The position numbers were made by a program, and so were the translations under genes. Of a stretch of DNA of 14,087 bases, positions 5,934 through 13,505 are shown in pieces (positions within the stretch are counted from its first letter, which is position 1; each line of letters starts with the position of its first letter). A model generated the notes under the pieces. The model saw only the letters and a program-made list of their open reading frames with translations. It had not been told where the DNA came from and made no database searches. Source of the DNA: Candidatus Cloacimonadota bacterium. GTDB taxonomy: Bacteria > Cloacimonadota > Cloacimonadia > Cloacimonadales > Cloacimonadaceae. Location: NCBI GenBank assembly GCA_023230025.1, contig JALNYD010000040.1, forward strand, positions 1-14,087, in the 5' to 3' direction.

Positions 5934-7910
5934 ATGAGATTTCGTTTACTCACCCTGTTCAGCTTGATTATCATAGCGGGAAGCCTGTTTGCGCATAACT
6001 ATGAGCCAGTTCAGATTGGTTATGCCTGGGATTCCCGATTCACGGAGACTCCCGCTCCCAGCTCACCAGTGCGTCCGATTGCCGAGTTTGAGCCCGCATC
6101 ACACGTATTGATCCGTTATCCGTTGGGGATTCCCACGTCATTGGTGGTGCAGCTTTCCAATACTGCCGATGTGATCTGTTTTGTCAATAGCAGTTCGACA
6201 GCGAGCTCTGCCAGCAACTCTTTCAACAGTGCGGGCGTCAATATGGAACGCGTAAGCTTCATGATTGCCGAAACTGATTCATATTGGACACGTGACTTTG
6301 GCCCCTGGTTCATCTATGATGGCAATGGCGATTATGCTGTGGTGGATTTCAGATACAACCGTCCGCGTCCCAATGACAATATGATCACTCAACTTTTTGC
6401 TCAGGAATATGATCTGACCTATTACGGCATGAGCCTGTATCAAACCGGGGGCAACTATATGACCGATGGTATCAATACTGCTGCTCAAACCGATATTGCC
6501 TATTCTGAAAACAGCAACAATCAGGCAAACGTGAACACCAGGATGCAGGATTATCTTGGCATTTCAAGCTACCATGTGCTGGATGACCCCAACAACACCT
6601 ATATTGACCACATTGATTGCTGGGGCAAGTTTCTGGCTCCGGATAAAGTTCTGATCCGTAGTGTTCCCTCCAGTCATGCTCAATATGGTGAGATCGAAGC
6701 CACCGCAGCTTATTTTGCCGCTCAAAATTGTGCCTGGGGTTATCCATACAAAGTATATCGGGTAAATACACCATCAAATCAACCCTATACCAATTCTCTG
6801 ATTCTGAACAAGAAGGTGTTTGTGCCTCAGATGGGAAGCGCTAATGATGCCGCAGCCTTGCAGGTCTATCGTGACGCTATGCCCGGTTATGAAGTGATAG
6901 GTGTTTCTGGATCTTACAACGCTCCCTGGGAGTCAACCGATGCCCTGCATTGCCGGACTCATGAAGTTCCCGATGCCGGGATGTTGCACATTGCCCACCA
7001 GCCCCTTTGGGGAATGCAAGCAGCGGGAGAGAGCTATGAAATCTCCGCAGATATCATCGCCCACAGCGGGGACGCTTTGTATGCCGATTCACTGTTCATC
7101 CGCTACCAGATTAACGGCGGAGACTGGCAATATCTGCCTCTGCTCAATACTACAGCCATGCACTATGCCAATAGCATCAGCACTGCCAGCGTGGGCGATA
7201 CAATCCGCTATTACCTCTATGCGGCTGATCAAAGTGGCCGGCGTCGCAGTCATCCGGAGTTTGCCGAGCTTGATCCCCATATCTTTGTGATTGAGGGGGA
7301 TGCCACTGCTCCTGTCCTGGAGCATAATCCCATCACCAGCATCAGCAATGCAGAAACCACCTTTATCCTGATTGCCAATGATCCTTCTGGCATCACCGAT
7401 GTGGAGTTCAGCTACCGGATTGATGGTGGTGAGATCATCACTTTGCCCATGCTGGATGCCGGGAACAATATGTATCTATTGCTGCTCAGTCCGGATTTCC
7501 CTGCCAATGCCAGCATTTTTGAATACCGCATATCAGCAGAAGACAGCTTTGGCAATATCGCCAACCTGCCCTCAGCTGAGCAGTGGTACAGCGTCAGCAT
7601 CCTGCCCACAGCCAATGCGGATCTGATCCTTCCATCAATTCCCGCTCTCAGGATCTATCCCAATCCTGCCCGCTCGCAGGATGCCATTCACATTGCCTTC
7701 ACGGGAAGCAAGAGCAGCCCTGTGCAAATCCAGATCTTCAACCTCCGGGGACAGCTCGTCTTCGAAGAGACAATTCCATCTTTGCAACAACCCGAGCTAA
7801 TCTGGTCGGCTGTTGAAAATAATGGACAAAAGCTGGGTTCAGGCATCTATTTTGTCCGTGCAAGCAATGGTCAGGAAGTGTCTAACCACAAGTTAATTAT
7901 AACTAAATGA
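5934..7910 (+). CDS. Secreted peptidylarginine deiminase (PPAD-like) with sorting domain
   Basis: Product of 658 residues that should convert arginine to citrulline plus ammonia. A signal peptide (1-20, ending SLFA) precedes a catalytic domain (about 45-360) of the guanidino-modifying/PAD_porph superfamily. Visible active-site residues are Asp121 in YWTRDFGPW, GGN at 172-174, His226 and Asp228 in YIDHIDCW, and Cys340 in ALHCRTH. Trp118, Arg143, Arg145, Tyr223 and Asn287 also match, with nearly constant offset, the residues I recall as Trp127, Arg152, Arg154, Tyr233 and Asn297 in P. gingivalis PPAD; the Arg pair there grips a C-terminal carboxylate. Two Ig-like domains follow (about 365-455 and 456-556), then a type IX-style sorting domain (about 565-658, IFNLRGQ and GSGIYFVR). 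An exported agmatine deiminase is less likely because of the ALHCRT form and the Arg pair. The ATG at 5934 has only a distant GGAG (5917-5920). Confidence 0.9.
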   Translation: MRFRLLTLFSLIIIAGSLFAHNYEPVQIGYAWDSRFTETPAPSSPVRPIAEFEPASHVLIRYPLGIPTSLVVQLSNTADVICFVNSSSTASSASNSFNSAGVNMERVSFMIAETDSYWTRDFGPWFIYDGNGDYAVVDFRYNRPRPNDNMITQLFAQEYDLTYYGMSLYQTGGNYMTDGINTAAQTDIAYSENSNNQANVNTRMQDYLGISSYHVLDDPNNTYIDHIDCWGKFLAPDKVLIRSVPSSHAQYGEIEATAAYFAAQNCAWGYPYKVYRVNTPSNQPYTNSLILNKKVFVPQMGSANDAAALQVYRDAMPGYEVIGVSGSYNAPWESTDALHCRTHEVPDAGMLHIAHQPLWGMQAAGESYEISADIIAHSGDALYADSLFIRYQINGGDWQYLPLLNTTAMHYANSISTASVGDTIRYYLYAADQSGRRRSHPEFAELDPHIFVIEGDATAPVLEHNPITSISNAETTFILIANDPSGITDVEFSYRIDGGEIITLPMLDAGNNMYLLLLSPDFPANASIFEYRISAEDSFGNIANLPSAEQWYSVSILPTANADLILPSIPALRIYPNPARSQDAIHIAFTGSKSSPVQIQIFNLRGQLVFEETIPSLQQPELIWSAVENNGQKLGSGIYFVRASNGQEVSNHKLIITK

Positions 7911-7915
7911 GGCTG

Positions 7916-7933
7916 TGTTGAATATATTCAACA
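7916..7933. promoter_or_regulatory. Perfect 18-bp palindrome
   Basis: TGTTGAATATATTCAACA is a perfect inverted repeat with no spacer, beginning 6 bp after the deiminase stop codon and 31 bp before a TTGACA. The size and symmetry suit a dimeric regulator's operator. In RNA it could fold only with its central bases unpaired, and no T-run follows, so it is not a terminator. Confidence 0.45.
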
Positions 7934-7963
7934 GGGCTTTGGATAGAAATCAGCAATTTGTTC

Positions 7964-8031
7964 TTGACAGAATATCTGGAGTCTGTATCTATGTATTCAG
8001 CCTACAGACCCTACATAGAATGCCCTCCGAG
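7964..8031 (+). promoter_or_regulatory. Possible promoter and structured leader of the carboxypeptidase gene
   Basis: A perfect TTGACA lies at 7964-7969; the -10 candidate TATCTA (7986-7991) is weak. The following RNA has intertwined complementary segments: GTCTGTA (7981-7987) pairs with TACAGAC (8003-8009), and TCTATGTA (7988-7995) pairs with TACATAGA (8012-8019). The two stems interleave, so they would compete or form a knot. GAATGCC (8018-8024) can also pair with GGCATTC (8049-8055), part of the 3' arm of the terminator that follows. This is the layout of an attenuator, but no known riboswitch class was recognised. Confidence 0.35.
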
Positions 8032-8071
8032 CAGTGGGGATGCCGCCCGGCATTCCCCACTGTATTTTTTT
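8032..8071 (+). terminator. Strong terminator hairpin in front of the carboxypeptidase gene
   Basis: The left arm CAGTGGGGA-TGCCG (8032-8045) pairs with CGGCA-TTCCCCACTG (8048-8062), with one bulged A and a CC loop, followed by TATTTTTTT (8063-8071). It ends only 36 bp before the next ATG, leaving no room for a separate promoter. Either it ends the deiminase transcript and lets some polymerase through, or it is a regulated stop in the carboxypeptidase leader. Confidence 0.85.
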
Positions 8072-8107
8072 GCCCGGAAGATGTCATTATCACTCATAGG
8101 AGATAGT

Positions 8108-10573
8108 ATGTTACGCAATGCCGCCCTTTTCCTTTGTTTGTTATTCGTTGCTCAATTGTTTTCTCTGGAGCGTGCCTTAGTCCGGATTCCCAATGCAAAC
8201 CGTGCGTTACTGGAACAATTCCAGCTTGAAGACGCCGATATTGCAGCTTTCAAGGATGGAGAATATCTTGATCTGGTTTATCCCGTATCGGACTTACCCC
8301 TTTTGCAGCAGGAGCATCCCGCACTGATAATCCGAAGCACCGAAGCGATGATGAAGGCCAATCTTGGCAGTCGAGACATTCCTGGCTATCGTACATATCA
8401 GGAGATGCTGGACGATATTTACCAGCTTGAGGCCTTGAATCCCTCCCTGGTGCAGATTGAAGTGATTGGCTCTGGCTGGGGCAAGCAGTATTCTCAAGCC
8501 GGGCTGCCCGCCTATCAGGGATTTGAGCACGATATCCATGCCATCAAACTTAGTGCAAACGTAAGCGTTGAAGAGGATGAGCCTGCTTTTTACTTCATCG
8601 GAGCTCATCATGCCCGCGAACCCATCTCCATGGAAGTATGTATTGCGATTCTTGAGCATCTTGTTGATGGCTATGGCATTGATCCTCAGATCACCTCCAT
8701 CCTGGATAGCAGCCAAATCTGGTTTGTGCCTCTGATGAATCCTGATGGCCGAAAGATTGTTCTGGATCAGACCGATGTCTGGTGGCGCAAGAACGTTTTG
8801 GATAATAACGAGAATGGCATCATAGATATTGCTAACTATGGCTATGGCATGGACGGTGTGGATATCAACCGTAATTACAGCCACATGTGGGGCAACATCA
8901 GTGCTTCTAATGATCCCTATTCGGTTACCTATCATGGAAGTGAGCCCTTTTCCGAGCCGGAAACATCTGCTTTGAAAACTCTTTTGGAATCCCGGCGTTT
9001 TCTGGCTGGGATCAGCTATCACACCTATGGAGAATGGGTGCTTTATCCCTATGGCTACGCCAGCAACCTGATCTCTCCTGATGCAGAGGAGCTTTCTCAA
9101 TTGGCCACCAATATGGCAAATACAATTGGCGGAGTTACTGGTGGGTTCTATACAGCTTCTCCTTCCTATGGCTTGTATCCCGTGAGTGGTTCCTTTGATG
9201 ATTGGTCTTATGGCACTCGGGGCACGTTTTCCTACACCATCGAAATGGCAGATCAATTTATCCCTCCAGCTTCACAGGTACCATTGATCATCCAAAACCA
9301 CTTTATGGCGGCCAAAACCCTTTTAATGCGTAAAAACAACAAAACCCTTACCGGGCATATCACAGATGCTTCCTCGGGCAATCCAGTGCGAGCATTGATC
9401 TATGTGGAAGGGATAGACAACCACTATTTACCCCGGGCAGATTATCTCTCTGATTTGGAGTTTGGGGCATATTGGCGCTTTCTGCCGGTGGGAACTCATA
9501 CCGTGCGAATCGTTTGTGAGGGCTATCTCCCGCAGAGCCACGAAATTGTGATTACCGGTTTGGGGCAGACTGTTCTGGATGTTGCCCTGGAACCGGCTAC
9601 CACGGTTACTCAGATTATCCGCGTTGTTGATGACATCAGCAACCCTCTTAGCGGAGCCGGCATTCAACTCAATGACTTTGCTCCCATCCTTTGTGATGAA
9701 AATGGCGAGCTTATGCTATCAAACTTTCTGGCCGGTGAATACCGGGTGCGAATCAGTCACCCTGGTTATAGCAGCCTGGACACAAGGATTCTCCTCGACG
9801 GATCAAACAAACAGTTTCGGTTGACTGGGGATGCAGTCATCCTGGAAAACTTTGAATCTGGCAGCTTAAACTGGCAGTTGGATGATTGGGGGCTTACCAA
9901 CAGCGAATCCGTCAGTGGAAGCTATAGCCTCAGCGATTCTCCAACCGGAAACTATCAAATTGATTTAAATGACGCAGCCACTCTGAACAGTGAGCTTGAT
10001 CTCAGTGAAGCGCAGAGTTTCAATGTGAAGTTCATGGCCAAATGGGACATCAATCCCGATGGTGATCATGTAATCTTTGGATATTTCCCTCTGTATGGCA
10101 CAGAACGCACGATTCACGTGTTTCAGGGAGCTCAGGATTGGACGGCCTTTGATTTTGATCTATCCTATCTCTGCGGATCGGTTGTGAAGTTGTTTTTCCG
10201 TATCAACAGCAATGAAAGCGGCAATGCAGATGGCATCTATATCGATGACTTTGCAGTGTATGCCTCATCCGAATACCTGCCCAATCATGATCTTGTGTGT
10301 CCGCCCCTGAACATCAGCTATGGCCCCAATCCTTTCCATAACTCAATCACGATTGACACCTCCAAAAATCAGCTTCAAAATCTTGATTTGGAGATTTATA
10401 ACCTGCGCGGACAAAAAGTATTCAGCAAGAAAAGCTTGACCGCTGACGCTACATCTTTTACTTGGGATGGCAGAGACCTGAGTGGCAATGAACTTGCCTC
10501 CGGTATCTATTTCCTGCGCTTGCAGAGCCCTGAGGGCAGCATTACCAGCAGGAAGATCTTGAAACTAAAGTAA
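8108..10573 (+). CDS. Secreted M14 zinc carboxypeptidase, B-like specificity pocket
   Basis: Product of 821 residues that should remove C-terminal amino acids from peptides outside the cell. I chose the ATG at 8108 because AGGAG (8098-8102) lies 5 bp upstream and a signal peptide follows (about 1-20); the frame is open to an ATG at 7958, but that start would read through the terminator hairpin. The catalytic domain (about 90-405) has zinc ligands His168 and Glu171 (HHARE) and His305 (SYHTYGEW), Arg227 (WWRKN), Asn254-Arg255 (DINRNY), Tyr357 and the general base Glu379 (YTIEM). Spacing from Tyr357 to Glu379 equals carboxypeptidase A Tyr248-Glu270, which places Asp364 at the 255 pocket position, as in carboxypeptidase B (Arg/Lys preference). 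Two carboxypeptidase-regulatory-like beta domains (about 410-495, 497-573), a MAM-like jelly roll (about 576-720) and a type IX-style sorting domain (about 735-821) follow. potA begins 14 bp later. Confidence 0.92.
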   Translation: MLRNAALFLCLLFVAQLFSLERALVRIPNANRALLEQFQLEDADIAAFKDGEYLDLVYPVSDLPLLQQEHPALIIRSTEAMMKANLGSRDIPGYRTYQEMLDDIYQLEALNPSLVQIEVIGSGWGKQYSQAGLPAYQGFEHDIHAIKLSANVSVEEDEPAFYFIGAHHAREPISMEVCIAILEHLVDGYGIDPQITSILDSSQIWFVPLMNPDGRKIVLDQTDVWWRKNVLDNNENGIIDIANYGYGMDGVDINRNYSHMWGNISASNDPYSVTYHGSEPFSEPETSALKTLLESRRFLAGISYHTYGEWVLYPYGYASNLISPDAEELSQLATNMANTIGGVTGGFYTASPSYGLYPVSGSFDDWSYGTRGTFSYTIEMADQFIPPASQVPLIIQNHFMAAKTLLMRKNNKTLTGHITDASSGNPVRALIYVEGIDNHYLPRADYLSDLEFGAYWRFLPVGTHTVRIVCEGYLPQSHEIVITGLGQTVLDVALEPATTVTQIIRVVDDISNPLSGAGIQLNDFAPILCDENGELMLSNFLAGEYRVRISHPGYSSLDTRILLDGSNKQFRLTGDAVILENFESGSLNWQLDDWGLTNSESVSGSYSLSDSPTGNYQIDLNDAATLNSELDLSEAQSFNVKFMAKWDINPDGDHVIFGYFPLYGTERTIHVFQGAQDWTAFDFDLSYLCGSVVKLFFRINSNESGNADGIYIDDFAVYASSEYLPNHDLVCPPLNISYGPNPFHNSITIDTSKNQLQNLDLEIYNLRGQKVFSKKSLTADATSFTWDGRDLSGNELASGIYFLRLQSPEGSITSRKILKLK

Positions 10574-10587
10574 AAGGACATGCAGAT

Positions 10588-11766
10588 TTGGAAAACATCA
10601 TACTGGAGAACCTGAGCAAGGATTTCGGCGCTTTTCTGGCCGTTGACAAGGTGAATCTGGAAATCAAGAGTGGAGAGTTATTCTCCTTTTTGGGGCCCAG
10701 CGGTTGCGGAAAAACCACCCTTTTGCGCATGATTGCCGGCTTTGAAATCCCCAGCCAGGGAAAGATCAGCATCGGTAACAGTGAAATCACCGACCTGCCA
10801 CCCTACAAAAGGGAAGTAAACACCATTTTCCAGAACTATTCGCTTTTTCCCCATATGACTGTTTTTGACAATGTCGCCTTTGGTTTGCGCATCAAGAAAC
10901 GCCCCAAGGATGAGATTCGGCAGCGGGTTCATGAAATGCTGACCCTGGTCAAAATGGAAGATCAGGCTTTGAAATATCCGGATCAGATCTCCGGGGGGCA
11001 AAAACAGCGGATTGCCATTGCCCGCGCCTTGATCAACAAACCCCAGGTTTTGCTTTTGGATGAACCTCTGGCTGCTCTTGACCTCAAGTTGCGGCAGCAC
11101 ATGCTGATCGAGCTGATGAACATCCACGATGCCGTGGGTATAACCTTCATCTATGTCACTCACGATCAAAGCGAAGCTATGAGCATCTCGGACACCATGG
11201 CGGTGATGAACCAGGGCAAGATCGTGCAAAGCGGCCCTCCTGATGATATCTACGAACGGCCTGCCAGTATTTTCAGTGCCTATTTCATCGGTGAAACAAA
11301 CCTCATCACTGGAGAAGTTACTGCGGTGCATGAGGATTACATCGAGCTCAGCTGTCCCGATGGCAGCGGCAAGAACTTAGAGATCGATTCTTCCTTCCAT
11401 GTGGCTCCTGCCCCGGGGCGTCAGATCACGCTTTCCTTGCGGCCGGAAAAGATCGCTATTTCACGCAATAAACCTCGTGCCATGGATGATATCAATATGC
11501 TCAAGGGCGTTATTGAAGACATCCTCTATCTGGGTACGCACACTCAATATATCGTACGCGTAGGTAAACTGAAGTTTCGGGTATTCTCTCAGCATAAACG
11601 AGTTTATTTTGATGATAAAGCGCTGGATTGGGAGGAATCAGTCTGGCTGTTCTGGCATGATACCGATACCTGGCTGATCGAGGAGATTCCCTCGGAGAGT
11701 ATGTTCATTGATGATCCGGAAGGAGCTTCCGGTCTGCAGCGTTATGTGAAACGGGGTAAGATTTGA
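10588..11766 (+). CDS. potA: Polyamine-type ABC importer, ATP-binding subunit
   Basis: Cytoplasmic ATPase of 392 residues that powers spermidine/putrescine-type uptake. The nucleotide-binding domain shows Walker A GPSGCGKTT (36-44), Q-loop Gln82 in IFQNYSLFPHMTVFDNVAFG, signature ISGGQKQR (134-141), Walker B LLLDEP with Asp158/Glu159, and His192 in YVTHDQ. A TOBE-type regulatory domain occupies about 270-370 (LRPEKIAIS, GTHTQYIV). The start is a TTG at 10588: AAGGA (10574-10578) is 9 bp upstream, the N-terminus MENIILENLSKDFG is typical, and no in-frame ATG or GTG precedes it. The gene begins 14 bp after the carboxypeptidase stop, so the two probably share a transcript. It overlaps potB by 4 bp. 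Polyamine rather than iron or sulfate specificity is inferred from close PotA-like sequence and the PotB/PotC partners. Confidence 0.92.
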   Translation: MENIILENLSKDFGAFLAVDKVNLEIKSGELFSFLGPSGCGKTTLLRMIAGFEIPSQGKISIGNSEITDLPPYKREVNTIFQNYSLFPHMTVFDNVAFGLRIKKRPKDEIRQRVHEMLTLVKMEDQALKYPDQISGGQKQRIAIARALINKPQVLLLDEPLAALDLKLRQHMLIELMNIHDAVGITFIYVTHDQSEAMSISDTMAVMNQGKIVQSGPPDDIYERPASIFSAYFIGETNLITGEVTAVHEDYIELSCPDGSGKNLEIDSSFHVAPAPGRQITLSLRPEKIAISRNKPRAMDDINMLKGVIEDILYLGTHTQYIVRVGKLKFRVFSQHKRVYFDDKALDWEESVWLFWHDTDTWLIEEIPSESMFIDDPEGASGLQRYVKRGKI

Positions 11767-12650
11767 ACCGAAATGTTCACCAGGTCAAAGCTGAGCGCAG
11801 ACGCAATCTCAGCTCCTGGTTGCTTAGCCTGCCCACAATGCTGTGGCTGACGGCATTTTTCCTGGTGCCATATCTGATCGTGGTGATTTATAGCTTTCTC
11901 TCCCCGGATATTTATGATGTGCGCTTTGAAGTATCTCTGGATGCCTACCGGCAGATCTTTGCCGGAAACTATCTGAGGCCCTTTCTGCTATCTTTCAAGC
12001 TGGCGATCTATACCACCCTGATCTGCATATTGCTGGGTTTCCCTGTGGCCTATTACATTGCGCGGGCTAAGGAAAAACTGCGTAATACTCTATTGATCTT
12101 CATCATCATCCCCTTCTGGACCAATCTGATCATCCGCATCTTTAGCTGGCGTATCTTTTTGGCCTACAATGGGGTGTTGAACGATTTGCTGATCAGTGCC
12201 GGATTGATTTCTACACCTTTGGAGATCATGCGCACCGATCTGGCGGTGATCCTGGTAATGGTCTATGTATATTTGCCATACATGATTCTTCCTTTATACA
12301 GCACTTTGGAGAAACTGGATTTCACTCTCTTGAATGCTGCAATGGATTTGGGCGCTAATGAAGTAAAGGCCTTCTTTAGCATTACCTTGCCCCTGGCTGT
12401 GGAAGGCATCTTTGCCGGCACCCTGCTGGTCTTCATCCCCTCTCTGGGTGCATATTTGATCCCTCAATTGGTTGGCAATCAACGTTCCCTCTATGTGGGG
12501 CAGGTTATTACCTATAAAATCAAGAATATCCCTCGCAACTGGCCGATGGCTTCCGCACTCTCGCTCACTCTTTTGCTTCTGGTGGCAGTAATGCTGCTGA
12601 TCATGTATTACCTCTTCCGTAAACACAAGGCACGCCGGTTGCAATCATGA
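11763..12650 (+). CDS. potB: Polyamine-type ABC importer permease PotB
   Basis: Inner-membrane permease of 295 residues, half of the transport channel. Six hydrophobic segments lie near 19-46, 74-99, 108-130, 159-180, 214-235 and 261-285. The cytoplasmic EAA loop that docks on the ATPase is AAMDLGANEVKAFFSITLP (192-210). The charged N-terminus (KAERRRN) is cytoplasmic. The start is a TTG at 11763 overlapping the potA stop (TTGA); the first in-frame ATG falls inside helix 1, so TTG is the only reasonable choice. A weak GGGG at 11753-11756 is the only ribosome binding candidate, so translational coupling to potA is likely. The stop overlaps the potC start (ATGA). The permease sequence alone does not prove the substrate. 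Confidence 0.9.
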   Translation: MNRNVHQVKAERRRNLSSWLLSLPTMLWLTAFFLVPYLIVVIYSFLSPDIYDVRFEVSLDAYRQIFAGNYLRPFLLSFKLAIYTTLICILLGFPVAYYIARAKEKLRNTLLIFIIIPFWTNLIIRIFSWRIFLAYNGVLNDLLISAGLISTPLEIMRTDLAVILVMVYVYLPYMILPLYSTLEKLDFTLLNAAMDLGANEVKAFFSITLPLAVEGIFAGTLLVFIPSLGAYLIPQLVGNQRSLYVGQVITYKIKNIPRNWPMASALSLTLLLLVAVMLLIMYYLFRKHKARRLQS

Positions 12651-13447
12651 AACGCTTCTCTGCTCCCAGATTTTTCCGCGGGATGAATCTCACAGCATTC
12701 ACAATGGTAATGATCTTCCTGTATATACCCATCCTGATTCTGATCATCTTCAGCTTCAATGATGCCAAGATCATCACCGGCTGGAAGGGCTTCACCACCA
12801 AGTATTACGTGCAGCTCTTTAACAATCAAAATATCAAAGATGCTTTTTGGAACACCATGTTGATCGCCGGACTCTCCACCCTGATTTCCACAACTTTGGG
12901 CATACTGACGGCTTTGGGCCTGGAATACAAGAAGTTCAGCGGACGCAAGATCATGCAGGGATTGATCTATGTGCCGCTGGTGATTCCGGATATCCTGATG
13001 GGTGTTTCTCTGGCGCTGCTCTTCAATTTCACCCGCGTTACCACAGGTATGTTCACCGTGCTGATTGCCCACGTCACCTTTTGTATTTCTTACACCGTGA
13101 TCGTGATACAATCCCGCCTGGAAGGTTTTGATTACTCTCTGGTGGAAGCAGCGCAGGATTTGGGCGCTAAACCTTCGTACATCTTCTGGAAGATCAAGTT
13201 TCCTCTGATGATGCCAGGCATTATCGCTGCGGGATTGCTGGCTTTCACGCTGTCCATTGATGATTTTATCATCACCTTCTTCACCTCCGGGCGTGGCTTT
13301 GACACCTTGCCCATCTATGTGGAAGGCACCATCCGCCGGGGAACCATTACCACCATCAATTCCCTCTCTACCCTGATGATCGCCTTCACCCTCTTCCTGG
13401 TCGTGATCACCAAACGTGTGCGGAAAATCATGATCTCTGCCTTGTAA
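12647..13447 (+). CDS. potC: Polyamine-type ABC importer permease PotC
   Basis: Inner-membrane permease of 266 residues, partner of PotB. Hydrophobic segments lie near 16-37, 67-91, 106-127, 136-155, 188-211 and 235-255. The EAA loop is EAAQDLGAKPSYIFWKIKFP (167-186), and the TM5 region FTLSIDDFIITFFTSGRG is strongly PotC-like, as is RRGTITTINSLSTLM near 230-244. The ATG overlaps the potB stop by 4 bp with no good ribosome binding site, so it should be translated by coupling. This is the last gene of the run: a periplasmic substrate-binding protein (PotD) would normally follow, but the next 640 bp are non-coding. The long inverted repeat starting about 58 bp after the stop may end the transcript. 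Confidence 0.92.
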   Translation: MKRFSAPRFFRGMNLTAFTMVMIFLYIPILILIIFSFNDAKIITGWKGFTTKYYVQLFNNQNIKDAFWNTMLIAGLSTLISTTLGILTALGLEYKKFSGRKIMQGLIYVPLVIPDILMGVSLALLFNFTRVTTGMFTVLIAHVTFCISYTVIVIQSRLEGFDYSLVEAAQDLGAKPSYIFWKIKFPLMMPGIIAAGLLAFTLSIDDFIITFFTSGRGFDTLPIYVEGTIRRGTITTINSLSTLMIAFTLFLVVITKRVRKIMISAL

Positions 13448-13505
13448 AGATTCTGCTGAATCACGGATTTCAGTCGATTCGTATTGCCTCCCTCCCGGGT
13501 TCACG

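Noticed and set aside
5934..7910. Simple cytoplasmic agmatine deiminase
   Set aside because: The protein has a signal peptide, Ig-like domains, a sorting domain, and the PPAD-style ALHCRT and Arg143/Arg145 residues.
7958..8107. Fifty-codon N-terminal extension of the carboxypeptidase
   Set aside because: It would translate through the terminator hairpin and place the signal peptide 50 residues inside the protein; the ATG at 8108 has a good ribosome binding site.
8294..9256. 320-codon minus-strand frame
   Set aside because: It lies opposite the carboxypeptidase catalytic domain, whose zinc and substrate residues are all in place on the plus strand.
10678..11331. 217-codon minus-strand frame
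   Set aside because: It is antisense to the ATP-binding motifs of potA and has no protein character of its own.
12608..13504. 298-codon minus-strand frame
   Set aside because: It is a His/Gln/Asp-rich antisense shadow of potC, overlapping helices and the EAA motif that are clearly coding on the plus strand.
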